Shown here piece by piece: positions 47,851-58,684 of a stretch of 64,000 nt of DNA. The stretch is taken from assembly GCA_028571685.1 (NCBI GenBank), contig CM053146.1, positions 69,777,931 to 69,841,930 on the forward strand. The letters are read 5' to 3'. Every line of letters begins with the position of its first letter. The stretch's first letter is position 1. Under the pieces are notes generated by a model. It was not told the DNA's origin and made no database searches. It saw only the letters and a list, made by a program, of their open reading frames with translations. This DNA comes from Heterohyrax brucei. Taxonomy: Eukaryota; Chordata; Mammalia; Hyracoidea; Procaviidae. The position numbers and the translations under genes were made by a program.

Positions 47851-48541
47851 GTCTTATAGTTTCAGCTCTTGGCTAAGAGAGAATCCAGGGATCATGTCTT
47901 CCAGGGACCCTTGAGTCTGTTGGACTATCTTGTCTGGGCTTTTCAAGAGTTTGAGTTCTCCGCATCCATTTTTCTCTCACTATGTCAGGACTCTATGCAG
48001 TATTCCCTTTCAGAGCAGTTGGTTATGTCAGGTCACCATCTAGTTCTTCTAGTCTCATGCTGACGTAGCCTCTGGATTATAACTCCCTTTCAGTCTCCTG
48101 GAATCTTATTTTCCTTATGTCTTTGATGTCATTCATTCTTTTCTGCTCCAGGGGGGTTGGGACAAATTGACGCTACTTAAATCACTGCTTGCTAGCTTTT
48201 AAAACCCCAGAAAACATTCACCAAAGAGGGTTGCAGAACATTTTCTTAAAAAGGTTTTGTTATGCCTATTGACCCAAATGTCTGCTGAACCTGTGGTACC
48301 CAGATTCCTGCCCTTGCTACACTGTCCTTTGAAGTGTTGGATTATATTTGGGAAACCTCTTAGCTTTTGGTTTAGTCCAGTTGTGCTGACCCACTTTTAC
48401 TGAGAGCTGTCTCTCCCTTCACCTAACCCAATTCCTATCTACTATCTAATCAATGAGTACCCCTTTCCATCACTCTCCATCCTTGTAACCATCAATGACT
48501 GTTTTCTGATGTGTCTAAAACTTTTCATGAGTTGTTATAAC

Positions 48542-49967
48542 TGTTGTTGTTGTTGTTGTTAGGTGCCTTTGAGTTGGTTCTGACTCACAGCGACCCTATG
48601 AACAACAGAACAAAATACTGACCAGTCTTGCACCATGTCTACAATCATCTTTATGCTTCACCCGACGCTTATGGCCACTGTGTCAATCCATCTCATCGAG
48701 GATCTTTCTCTTTTTTGCTGACCCTCCACTCTACTAAGCATGATGTCCTTCTCCAGGGACTGATCTTTCTGACAACATGTCCAAGGTATGTAAGAGGCAG
48801 TCTTGTCATCTTTGCTTCCAAGGAGCACTCTGGTTGTACATCTTCCAGAACAGATCTGTTGTTTCTTTTGGTGGTCCATGGTACATTCAACATTCTTCTC
48901 CAACACCACAAGTCAAAGGTATCAATTCTTCTTCTGCCTTCTTTGTTCATGGTCCAGCTTTTGCATGGATATGATGTGATTGAAAATACCATGGCTTGAG
49001 TCAAGTGCATTTTAGTCTTCAACGTGATATCTTTACTTTTGAATACTTTGAAGAGGTCCTTTGCAGCAGATTTTCCCAATGTAATATATCTTTTGATTTC
49101 TTGACTGCTGCTTCCAAGGGCACTGGCTGTGGATTTGAGTAAAATGAAATCCTTGACAACATCAATCCTTTCTCCACTTATGACAAAGTTGCTTACTGGT
49201 TCATTTGCGAGGATATTTGTTTTCCTGATGTTGAGGTGCAATCCATACTGAAGGCTGTGGTCCTTGATCTTAATCAGTAAGTGTCTCAAAGTGTCTTCGT
49301 TTCCAGCAAGTAAGATGATGTTGTTTGCATAACACAGGTTGTAAATGAGTAGCCCTCTGATCCTGATGCCTTGTTCTTTGTAGAATCCAGCTTCTCAGAT
49401 TATTTGCTCAGCATACAGATTAAAAATGGTATGGTGAAAGGATACAACCCTGACTGACACCTTTCCTGACTTTAAACCATGCAGTGTCCCCTTGTTCTGT
49501 TCACATGACTGCCTCTTGATCCAGATTCCTTAAGAGTATGACTAGGTGTTCTGGAATTCCAATTGTCTGCAATGTTGGCCATAATTGAATATGATCCACA
49601 CAGTTGAATGCTTTCACATAGTCAATGAATCACAAGTAAATATCTTGCTGGTATTCTTTGCTTTCAGCCAAGAGCCATCTGACATCAGCGATGATATCTC
49701 TGGTTCCACATCTTCTTCTGAATCCAGCTTGAATTTCTAGCAATTCCTTATCAATACATTTTCGTAGTCACTTTTGAATGATCTTGAGCAGAATTTTGTG
49801 TGTGATATCAACAATATTGTTCAGTAATTTCCACATTCAGTTGGATCACTTTTCTTTGGAATGGGCATAAATATGGATCTCTTCCAGTCAGTTGGCCAGG
49901 TAGATGTTCTCTAAATTTCTTGGCATAGATGAGTGAGCACTTATAGTGCTGCATCTGTCTGTTGAAA
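48542..49967 (-). mobile_element. RTE LINE inserted into L1-C
   Basis: 1.43 kb, 5'-truncated. The 3' tail appears as tgttgttgttgttgttgtta at the left, then the terminus ttgagttggttctgactcac, the C-terminal region, RT domain and linker up to gcatctgtctgttgaaa. Flanked by gttataac (48534-48541 and 49968-49975), a perfect 8-bp target duplication. It splits L1-C just at the end of L1 ORF2. Confidence 0.92.
48693..49289 (-). pseudogene. RTE ORF fragment, RT C-terminal part
   Basis: The longest open frame in the window, 198 codons. MRHLLIKIKDHSLQYGLHLN starts just after the RT catalytic motif. VISGERIDVVKDFILLKSTA, SSSQEIKRYITLGKSAAKDL and FKSKDITLKTKMHLTQAMVF follow, then RRRIDTFDLWCWRRMLNVPW and TTKRNNRSVLEDVQPECSLE, a pattern shared with BovB/RTE proteins. 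In the full protein this is the RT thumb and C-terminal domain. The open frame lacks the catalytic core and endonuclease, which lie upstream in broken frames, so no activity is expected. Confidence 0.9.
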
Positions 49968-49975
49968 GTTATAAC

Positions 49976-51590
49976 AATGGTCTCATACAATTTTTGCTCT
50001 ATTGCAACTAATTTTATTCAGCCTGTCTTCCAAATGACTTTGTGTTATGTTTCCTGAGATCATTGTTATTCTTTATCATTGCATGTTATTCCACTGTGTA
50101 AATTCACCATAGTTTATCCATTTGTCTGTTGAAGGGCACGTAGGTTAATTCCATCTTTTTGCTATTGTAAATAGTGTTGCAATAAATATTGGGGTACATG
50201 GTATTTATTGATATGACAGTTTTTATATGTCTAGAATATATTTCAAGAAGTGAGATTGTTGGATCACATGACATATCTATTTCTAGCTTTTGAAGAAAGT
50301 GCCAAATTGATTTCCAAATTGGTTGTGCTATTTTACATTTCCACCAGCAGTACAGAAGAGTTCCATTCTCTCCACAACCTCTCCAACATTTATTATTTTG
50401 AGCTTTTTATATTAATGCTGGCCTTTTTGGGGTGAGATGGGATTTCATTTAGTTTGGTTTGGATTTCTGTAATGACTAATGATCATGAGCATTTCCTCAT
50501 ATATCTGTTGGCATCCTGGATGCCTTCTTTGGTAAAGTGACTGTTTGTATATTTTGCCCATGTTTTAATTGGGTTGTTTGCTTTTCTGTCATTGAGGTTT
50601 TGCAGTATCTTATAGATAAAGGATATTATGCTGATTAAATTTGATGTACCCTCCATTTTTTTTCCTAGTCTGTAGGTTGTCTTTCTACTCTTTTGGTGAA
50701 GTCTTTGGATGGCATATGTGTTCGATTTTCTTCTTGTGCTTGTGCATTTATAACAATGTTCTTTAGTCTGTTTATGCCACGTGTTAGGGCTCTCACCATT
50801 GTCCATGTTTTTTCTTCCAAAACCTTTATTGATTCAGATTTGATACTTAGGTCTTTGACCTATATTGAATTAGTTTTTGTGCATGGTCTTGTTTCATTTT
50901 TCTTCAGTGATGCCAACACCACTTGTTAAGGAGACTCTCTTTTCCTCACATTTACAGACTTTGGGGCTTTGTTAAATATCAGTGGGTCATTGGTGCATAA
51001 TGTTATATCTGGATTCTCAATTCTGTTCCATTGGCCTATGTATCTGTTACTGTATCAGTACCACGGTGTTTTGACTATGGTGGCAGTATAATGGGCTTGA
51101 AAGTCAAGTAGTGTAAGGTCTCCTACTTTATTCTTCTTCTTCAGCAGTGCTTTACTTATCTGAGGTTTCCTCCCTTTCCATATGAAGTTGGTGATTTGTT
51201 ATTCCCTCTCATTAAAAAAATGATACTGGAATTTGTATTGGGATTGTTCTTCTTCTTCAGTAATATTTTACTAATCCAGGGCTTTTTTCCTTTCCATGTG
51301 AAGTTGGAGAATTGTTATTCCATCTCATTAAAAAATGCTACTAGGATTTGTTTGGGGATTGTATTGTGCTTATAGATTACTTTGAGTAAAATAGACATTT
51401 TTATGGTGTTGAGTCTTCCGATTCATAAGCAAGGTAGTTTCTCCATGTATGCAGGTCTTGTAATTTTTTTTGTTTGTGTATTCTATGTCTCTGGTTAGAT
51501 TTATTCCTAAATATTTTGTCTTCTTGTGGGCTTTCATGCATGATATTGATTTGGTTATTTCCTTGGTTTGGTCATTTCCTCTCTGAATGT
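49976..51590 (-). pseudogene. L1-C ORF2 remnant, C-terminal half
   Basis: Minus-strand frame 50483-50806 reads TSTRRKSNTYAIQRLHQKSR, NLNDRKANNPIKTWAKYTNS and HFTKEGIQDANRYMRKCS, matching L1 ORF2 C-terminal text also seen at 61885-62100 and 25059-25460. The remainder is broken. Contains a diverged tandem duplication at 51131-51361. Confidence 0.85.
51131..51361. repeat. Tandem duplication of ~116 bp inside L1-C
   Basis: Copy 1 (51131-51246) and copy 2 (51247-51361) both start ttcttcttcttcag, carry ccctttccatatgaagttgg / cctttccatgtgaagttgga and end ggggattg / gggattg. The other L1 copies have this segment once. Confidence 0.85.
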
Positions 51591-51770
51591 CTCTTTCTTG
51601 GTAGTACTTCTGGATCTCCTCTTCCTTCCCTGCTGCTCAGTTTGATTTCTCAGCTTTCCCTTTGATTTTCAGGGCTCCTACTATGTCATATGTAATCGAT
51701 TCATTTGTTCTCTTGGTTCTTTATTGTTAGAGGGATCACAGGAAGTATTAGACTACTCTGCCATTTTGCC

Positions 51771-54460
51771 CCTTCAACAAGATCTTAAGAGTGATGTTGT
51801 CATCAGTCATATTGCTGAAGTAAGGAGACTCAATGTACATCAGCATTGTAGCATAAGAACTTCTTTTTCCCTTTTAGGTGTATAAGATAATAGAAGAGAA
51901 ATTTTATTGTGCTATCAGAATGCAGACTAAGAATATTACTATTCCTTACAGCAGTTATCTAGTCCATATACTTATTCTTGATGGTAACCAACCAAATAAA
52001 TCTGGTGTTTACAATTGTGTTACAGTGTGTAATCAAGTAGCTTTCTTTCTAATACAATGCATATCCTATTCAACTTATCCTGTGTTATTTATCCAAATAC
52101 AACATAACATGTCTGGCACAGCACAGACAATGCTTTGTTGGGCTAATAAAAAAAATCTAAGGCTACTTTGTTATCTTGTGTTACCATGGGTAATGAGGTT
52201 GTAGATTACTGTTGTGTTTTTATTCCTCTAGCAAATTTGTCTGCTATTTATTCTATAGCGACTGCCAAATTTCTTAAATATTTCCCTGAGTGTTCAACCA
52301 GTGAGTTTCTTTTTGATGCTCATTTTACAATGTGTGACAATCTAATATTATCTTTTTAACTATCTACTAGCATCATTACTATAAGTATCTGAAGATAATC
52401 TTAAAATTCTCCAAGTGTGTTGTCCATGAATTCACCAAGTATCTAAATAAGAGACTGCCCACAGAAACTCACTCTCAGTTGGAAAGGACTAGGAGAAACA
52501 GAAGGTATATAAAAATTTACATATGACAAGCAGATTTTCAATCAAGAGTACATGATTAATGAGGTAATATGTGTGGACCTCTCCATCTTTGGTTAGTCTC
52601 TTTACAACATACTAAGTTTCTTGAAGTCAGCCTGCCCCATCTTGTTTTACCTATTAACAGTTATGAGTCAAGGGTCACTTTCTCAGAAATGGAAGTGGAG
52701 TCTAAGACCAAATGTACTCTGAGACACAAGTCTGAGCTCCTTTGAGAATCTGGTTCCTTTAAGGTACACAAACTTCTGCATAGTAAGGGGGTGACAGCAT
52801 GATCATAAAAGTTATATAAGTATTTTATGCAATATTGTCTTGAAGGCTAATTAAACTATTTACTGATTTATGTAAAACATAGCTCCCAGTTGGCTCTTAA
52901 GAGTCAGTTTCACAAAGCAAACTGAATTCTTTAAAAACAAAACAAAACAAAAGACACAATGCCCAGAGAAAAACAGTCTTTCTAGTTTATCTGTGCCATT
53001 GTTTGACTCAAAATTGGCTTCAGGAATCAGTTTTTTGTCCTTAAAACTTGAAGTTCAAAAGGACACTCAAAAGCATTAGCATTGTTTCTTCTTTTCATTC
53101 ATGATCTTGTTGTAGAATCTTTAGTGAAAAATGTTCTATGAATAGCAACTGGGTGTCAGATGTTTTTTTAAAATACTAGGCACCATAGACAAAATTAGGA
53201 GGTAAAATGGAAAGACTAACAATAATATTAAACCAGTTATTTAAAATAACCAGTGAAACTATGACCCCCAAAGTTTCTGAATCAAGCAAACAAATCTCAT
53301 GAGGTGTTTGTTTATGCATAAACAGCATCAGTAACTGCTTTTTACATGCCTTAGCAGCAACTATATTCTGGAAAACCTCAGCTTGCGTATTAGTATAAAA
53401 GCAGCAATATTTATCTATTAAAGCATAAACTGTTCCTTCAGAGAACTAACAGGAAATCTAATGTTGTATTTTGTAAAATTATAGCTTAAACTTTAAAATC
53501 TTATCTGGTTACAGCATTTACCACTTTGCTAAGTTTACCAACAAGAACTTCTAATTCAAGGCTCACAATATCTAATTCCATTCTTCAGATAATTTAAAAG
53601 AAAACAGTTTCTTATCTTAGAGTAGGACCGTGAAACATCAGCAATATTTCCACATGAACCCATAGATTGGTTTGTTTGTTTTCTCTGTCTAACGTTGTTA
53701 ATTTCTGTTCCATGTGGTTCTGAAGCAGTTATAGTCTGCAAAGCCATCAGCTTTTGCATAGGAGTTACGGAAATTTTATTCAGTTTACTCATAGTCTTTG
53801 CAAGTCCAATATAGTCCATCTTTTTGTTGAGACATTTTGATCAAACATTTTCAGCAAATCAGCAAAACAAAAACTTAACTGCAGATGACAAAACTTAATA
53901 TGGCCATGATTAGTTGATTTAAAAAATACTCTTAAAAAATCTAATAAAAGTTAATTACTAGCATAACTAAAGGTCAAATAAAATCAGTTTTTTTAAAAAA
54001 ACTCTAGATAAATATATTTCTAAATATAATTATTAACCCTATTTTTCAAAGAGCTGCAAATATAACGTGTAATAATATCCATGCAAAATATTGTAGTAAG
54101 AATATACCAAGAATATATCAAGATTATCAAGTCTCTAAATACTGGAATGCCAGCCAAGCCAAGTGCCCTCAAGTCGGATAGCAATTCTGTTTTTTTAAAA
54201 AGCAAAGCTTTACAGGTAAATTATGCAAATCCCCAGTCAAACCACTGGCTTCACTAAAGTTGCAACTTTAGTTAGTGATTAAGAAATAATAATAAAATTT
54301 TGACATAATATTATACATTTGCTATCTAATAATAGGCAAAAAACACAGAAGAAATGCTAACATAAATTTTAACCCAAGGAAAATCAGATATTTTCTCTTG
54401 ATTTTGCCAACACATTTCATGTAATTTATTAAATAAAATGTTTTAGCACTCTTCCTTTAT
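51771..54460. other. Unique DNA
   Basis: AT-rich, no repeat family or gene recognised. Frames up to 108 codons (51878-52204) have no domain. Confidence 0.55.
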
Positions 54461-54624
54461 AACGGAATCCCTCCTGGTGTAGCGGTTAAGTGCCATGTCT
54501 GCTAACCAAAAGATTGGCAGTTCAAATCTACTTGGAAACTCTATGGAGCAGTTCTTATTCTGACCTACAGGGTCACTATGAGTCAGAATCAACTCAATGG
54601 CAGTGGGTTTGTTTGGGTTTTGGT
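54461..54624 (+). repeat. SINE with target duplication
   Basis: aacggaatccctcctggtgt, gattggcagttcaaatctac, tail gtcagaatcaactcaatggc. Flanked by ttcctttat (54452-54460 and 54625-54633). Confidence 0.9.
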
Positions 54625-55184
54625 TTCCTTTATGAAAGCTTTTTGTAGCTTTCCATGAAGTTTCAGAGTTGTCAAGAGTTTATTACGGGTCACTCTGAAA
54701 CAGTACTTAAGTAAAAACCTTAGCACTAGTTTTTCTTTTCTAAAAGACATGTAGCTTGGTTTTCAACTCAGGAATCTTATTCTACTGAGAGGCCAAACCT
54801 TTGCCTTCAAGGCAGATTACACAAAGAATAAATTAACCCTTCAACTTAGAAATCAAAGAAAAATTTTGTTATCTTAGCTGTGAGAAACTCTATTCTTTTC
54901 TATATGTTACTTAACAATAAGATTTTTAAAATCTCATGAACTAAATAAACCATTAAAATTTACTTAGATAAAATTTTTAATCATATCAAATAATTTCTTT
55001 TGAATCTCTTAAATGTTGTCTTTGTTGCATATCTCTGACAGTAATTTTTTTTAAAATGGCCACAATGAACACACATATTAAAGGACTTAAAAATATAAAT
55101 ATATATATCTTTTCTGCTGTGGCAAAAACAAATGATAAAAGTTTTAAATTATGACAGTATCTATTAACACAATTTAACATCAAT
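54625..55184. other. Unique DNA
   Basis: No gene or repeat recognised. Confidence 0.45.
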
Positions 55185-55349
55185 TAAAAAAAAAACCCAC
55201 TGCCATTCAGTCATGTTTGACTCATAGTGACCCTAGATGTCAGAATAGAACTTCCCCATAGAGTTTTCAAGGATCACCTGCCAGATTTGAACTACGGATC
55301 TTTCAGTTAGCCGATGTAGCACTTAACCCACTAAGCCACCAGAGTTTTC
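55185..55349 (-). repeat. tRNA-headed afrotherian SINE
   Basis: Antisense: A-run, cccactgccattcagtcatg, ccccatagagttttcaagga, head gccaccagagttttc. Confidence 0.9.
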
Positions 55350-55760
55350 TAAAAGTTCTTGGAAATTATCTTAAGCCTGTATGCTATAAACTATAACTGT
55401 TGTTAAAAGAAAGCCTCTTGAAATTTTCATTCAACTTTTACTAGCTCCCATGGTTTCCCAATCTAATTTTAGCCCTTAAAGTTTTTATCAATTAGCTTTG
55501 GAAATCATAAAGTCTCTGCTCCCCACTCACCAATTCTCCCTTTCATTGGAGACATTTTCCCAGGCCATTTCAGATGTGTCTTATTGCCATTTCTATTTTC
55601 TTTGTTTCCTTAATGTTCCTCTACAATAGAGAAAATGAGTTTACAGCTCTTTTAAAGTTGAGTTTCATCTAATTTCTGATAAATATGGTAACCTTCCTGT
55701 ACCCACATGATCTTGGAGATTGGGGACCTGGAAAGCTTGATGTTGATGCACCCTCTTTAT

Positions 55761-56110
55761 TTTTGACTCATAGTAGAAGAAAAGATTAAGCCATCTGATT
55801 GGTTTACATATGCTTAAATTTATCTAGCTATTATGAAAGGCTATCTACCCATTAAATACCAAATCTCTCTGGCTATTTTGCAAATTAATCCATCAATTCT
55901 TGGCTAGTGAGTCTTGACACTGGGAAGGGGGTGTGTGTCTAATCTTGTCACACTCTTACTTTCTTGAATCATGGAAAACAAGACTGGGTCATCTCAATTC
56001 ATTCATGAGTGCTGAAGTTGGCTCAGGCACATTGAAAGGCTGGCTACACACTAAATATCAAAGCTCTTTAGAAATTTTGGAGATGAATCCATCAATTCTT
56101 GGCAAGCATT
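55761..56110. repeat. Diverged local duplication, period about 199 bp
   Basis: 55834-55910 (tgaaaggctatctacccatt ... atccatcaattcttggctag) and 56033-56109 (tgaaaggctggctacacact ... atccatcaattcttggcaag) align over their whole length. Weaker similarity extends left (ttttgactcat at 55761 and tcttgaatcat at 55962). Not a repeat family I recognise. The rest of 55350-56310 holds nothing else recognised apart from the tract below. Confidence 0.65.
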
Positions 56111-56132
56111 ATCCATTCCCCCAGGCTTCTCC

Positions 56133-56136
<4 letters not shown>

Positions 56137-56183
<47 letters not shown>

Positions 56184-56187
56184 TTTT
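56137..56187. repeat. (TC)n microsatellite with T-run
   Basis: About 38 bases of TC repeat followed by a 13-base T-run. It lies about 125 bases left of the L1-D 5' end. Confidence 0.9.
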
Positions 56188-56310
56188 ACCAACTTTGGAG
56201 CTACTTGTCTTACTTTAAGGCAAAATCTTTTTTCCCAAATAAAACACATTTCATATAATATCTAGAAAAAGTTACTTAAAGAGGTTTTGCTTTTAAGACT
56301 GTCTGAAACA

Positions 56311-57382
56311 GGGAGGAAGAGCCAAGATGGTGAACTAGACATATGTTTCCTCAATTGCCTCTGAAAACTAAGGCCTGGATTGATAGCTGAACAGAGCATT
56401 CTAGACACCCAGGGAGCCCTAGGATACAGCATAGAGTTGTCAGATTGAAGTACATGCCACTAAATGGCATGAGCCAGCATACACTGAGCTCTGCTCCTGC
56501 TGACTCACTGCTTGGGCAGACTGTAAGTACTGAAGATTTTTCTGTTTTTCTTGTTCTTAACTAGGAAGCAGGGGATGGGCATGAGCTGGCAAGTACACTG
56601 AACTGCAGTGCTAAAGTAAACAAAATATAATGTATCAGAGACACAGCACATGGGATAGCCACATTTTGAGACCCCAGCTGCTGACTGAGGGCACAACTGC
56701 CCCTCCACCTTCTCTTTCCTGAGATCTACCATTGATTCAGCTGTTTCATGGCAAGAAGGGAAGCTCAGCTAGGATTCCATTTGGCCTGCTGGGAGGCAGA
56801 GTCACCCATCTAGAGGCCTCAGTGGGGTCTATTTCCCAAGCTGAAAAGCAGTGCCAGTCCATAAATTGCTTTCCCAGCAGCAAGGTTGAGTTTAGCACAG
56901 TGCTACCATAAGGGTAGGGCCTGACTGAGGATGGTGGCAAGGCCATAACACCTCCCTACTTTGCACTATGTCATACTATCTGGGGATGGCTGAAGAAGTG
57001 CTTCTTTCATGAGCTGGAGGCAGGGCCTACCATGCCTGATGGCCTGATTTTGGCAGCTGTCAGATAGCTCCTAACTTTTTAAAAATAAGACTGAGTGGAG
57101 AAATAACTGCTGAGTGGCCTGAAGGCATCTCTTCCAGCCTTTATTTACCCACATCACACTTACTCCATGAGTAGGGTGCCATCTTTCCCAGCCAGGCAGA
57201 GTCTTCCGCTCCAGAGAGTCGACCGGGGCCTTCACTAGAGCACACAGAGGCAGCTGGTTAACCAACTCCCATCTCAGAATGATGCCTCAACTTCTGTTTA
57301 GGTAATGCCAGAGAAACTAAACAGCCTCTAGATGGCCCAAAGGCAATAAACCATCGCTAACCATTTAAAGAAACAGCCCACC
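56311..57382 (+). promoter_or_regulatory. L1-D 5' untranslated region with monomers
   Basis: Repeated anchors: gagatctaccattgattcag (56722), catactatctggggatggct (56972) and cacatcacacttactccatg (57150), each followed by blocks that correspond to the monomers of L1-B read on the other strand. The extreme 5' end carries ccaagatgg (56322-56330), matching the YY1-type motif known from human L1 promoters. Promoter activity is inference. Confidence 0.6.
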
Positions 57383-58288
57383 ATGGCTATGGAAAACTGT
57401 CAAAATAAAGAATCAAAAAACTTCCTACATGAAGAAGCCTATCTGAAACTATCAGAAGTTGAGTACAAAAGAATTATATATAAAGCCTTCCTAGAGATTA
57501 AAAGAAATGCATCAGAGCAAAAGGAAAAGGTAAGCAATCTATGTGAAGTGATGGAACATTAACAGTATGAAATTCAGCAGATCAAAAACAAAGTTACAGA
57601 ATTAGACAATTCAGTTCAAAGCCCAAAGAGCAGAACTGAGGAAATGGAAGTCAGACTTAGTGACCTTAAGAGTAGAGCAACCGACACCAGTATTTATGAG
57701 AAGAAATCAGAGAAAAGAAATAAGAAAAATGAAGAAGCATTAAGAAATGTGTGGGACACTATTACGAGAAATAATTTATGGTTAAATAGAGTTCCTGAAC
57801 AGAGTGGAATAGCTGAAAACACAGGGAGTATTGTTGTTGAGTTGCTGATAGAAAACTTCCATGAAATTATAAAAGAAAAAATATAGATATCTAAGATGTG
57901 TATAAAACACCACAAAAACTAGACCCCAAAAGAAAGACACTAAGATATATTATAATCAAAATTAATAAAAGGAAACATAAGCAGGTCCTCTTAAACGCAG
58001 CAAGGCTCAAAGCAAAACTAACTTTCAGAGGGAAACCATGTAGGCTTTCATCTGAATTCTTGGCACAAACAATGCTGGTAAGGAGGCAGTGGCATGACAA
58101 ATTCTAAGCCTTGAAGGAGAAAAAACTTCCAACCAAGAATTACATATCCTGCAAAATTGTCTCTCGAAGAAGAAAATGAAATTAAGACATTCACAGATAA
58201 ACAGAAGCTTAAAGATTTTTTAAAAACAAAACCAAAACTATAAGAAACACCCAAAGAAGCTCTCTGCTTAGAAAAACAAAGTGATTAA
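57383..58288 (+). pseudogene. L1-D ORF1 remnant (RNA-binding chaperone)
   Basis: Starts MAMENCQNKESKNFLHEEAY, with a coiled-coil-like Lys/Glu-rich stretch. A stop interrupts it at codon 60 (EVMEH then stop). It continues at 57644-57886 with MEVRLSDLKSRATDTSIYEK and NNLWLNRVPEQSGIAENTGS, the start of the RRM domain, then stops again. The C-terminal domain is recognisable at 58140-58288 (TYPAKLSLEEENEIKTFTDK, then EALCLEKQSD and the stop). ORF1 normally forms trimers on L1 RNA; this copy cannot be translated. Confidence 0.85.
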
Positions 58289-58684
58289 GTGTATATTTAA
58301 GGAGGCAATGCAGGACACAGCATCTACAAACTTAGGGAAGTCATAAAACTCAACCAAAGCTATGATATTAAAAGAAGGGAACCAGCGATCATACCTTGAA
58401 AACTATGACACCATCACACTAAAAAGAGTGATAAGTTACAGTAATTATAGTCCTTTCAGATGGAAAGGAAGTTAAAATTATAAGCAGAAGTTAAAATTAG
58501 ATTTAAACTTAGAATATAAAGGGGGATCATAAGGATACCACAAAGCATGATAACAATGTGACATATAGAAACAAGAAATGTAATACAGGAGTCTCAACAA
58601 ACACAAAACCAACACTGAAAAGTCAGCCCATATAGAAGAATGACCTAGAACAGAATATTAAGAGCAACATAGAAAACACCAACA
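58289..58684 (+). other. L1-D inter-ORF spacer
   Basis: About 396 bases between the ORF1 stop and the first recognisable ORF2 residues. AT-rich with no conserved frame seen. L1-B has a spacer of about 430 bases at the same place. Confidence 0.6.

Larger units (their letters stand above)
47405..51770 (-). mobile_element. L1-C: old, internally deleted L1 LINE
   Basis: Antisense 3' untranslated region from ttattgtgctttatgtaaaa (47411) to about 48533. Then ORF2 resumes after an RTE insertion (49976 to about 51590), followed by a block to 51770 that looks like an L1 5' end (ctctgccattttgcc, antisense of ggcaaaatggcagag). ORF1 and most of the endonuclease are missing. Carries a SINE (47676-47850), an RTE (48542-49967) and an internal tandem duplication (51131-51361). 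Confidence 0.8.

Noticed and set aside
48541..48562. gtt microsatellite as an independent simple repeat
   Set aside because: It is the reverse complement of the CAAC/AAC tail of the RTE at 48542-49967.
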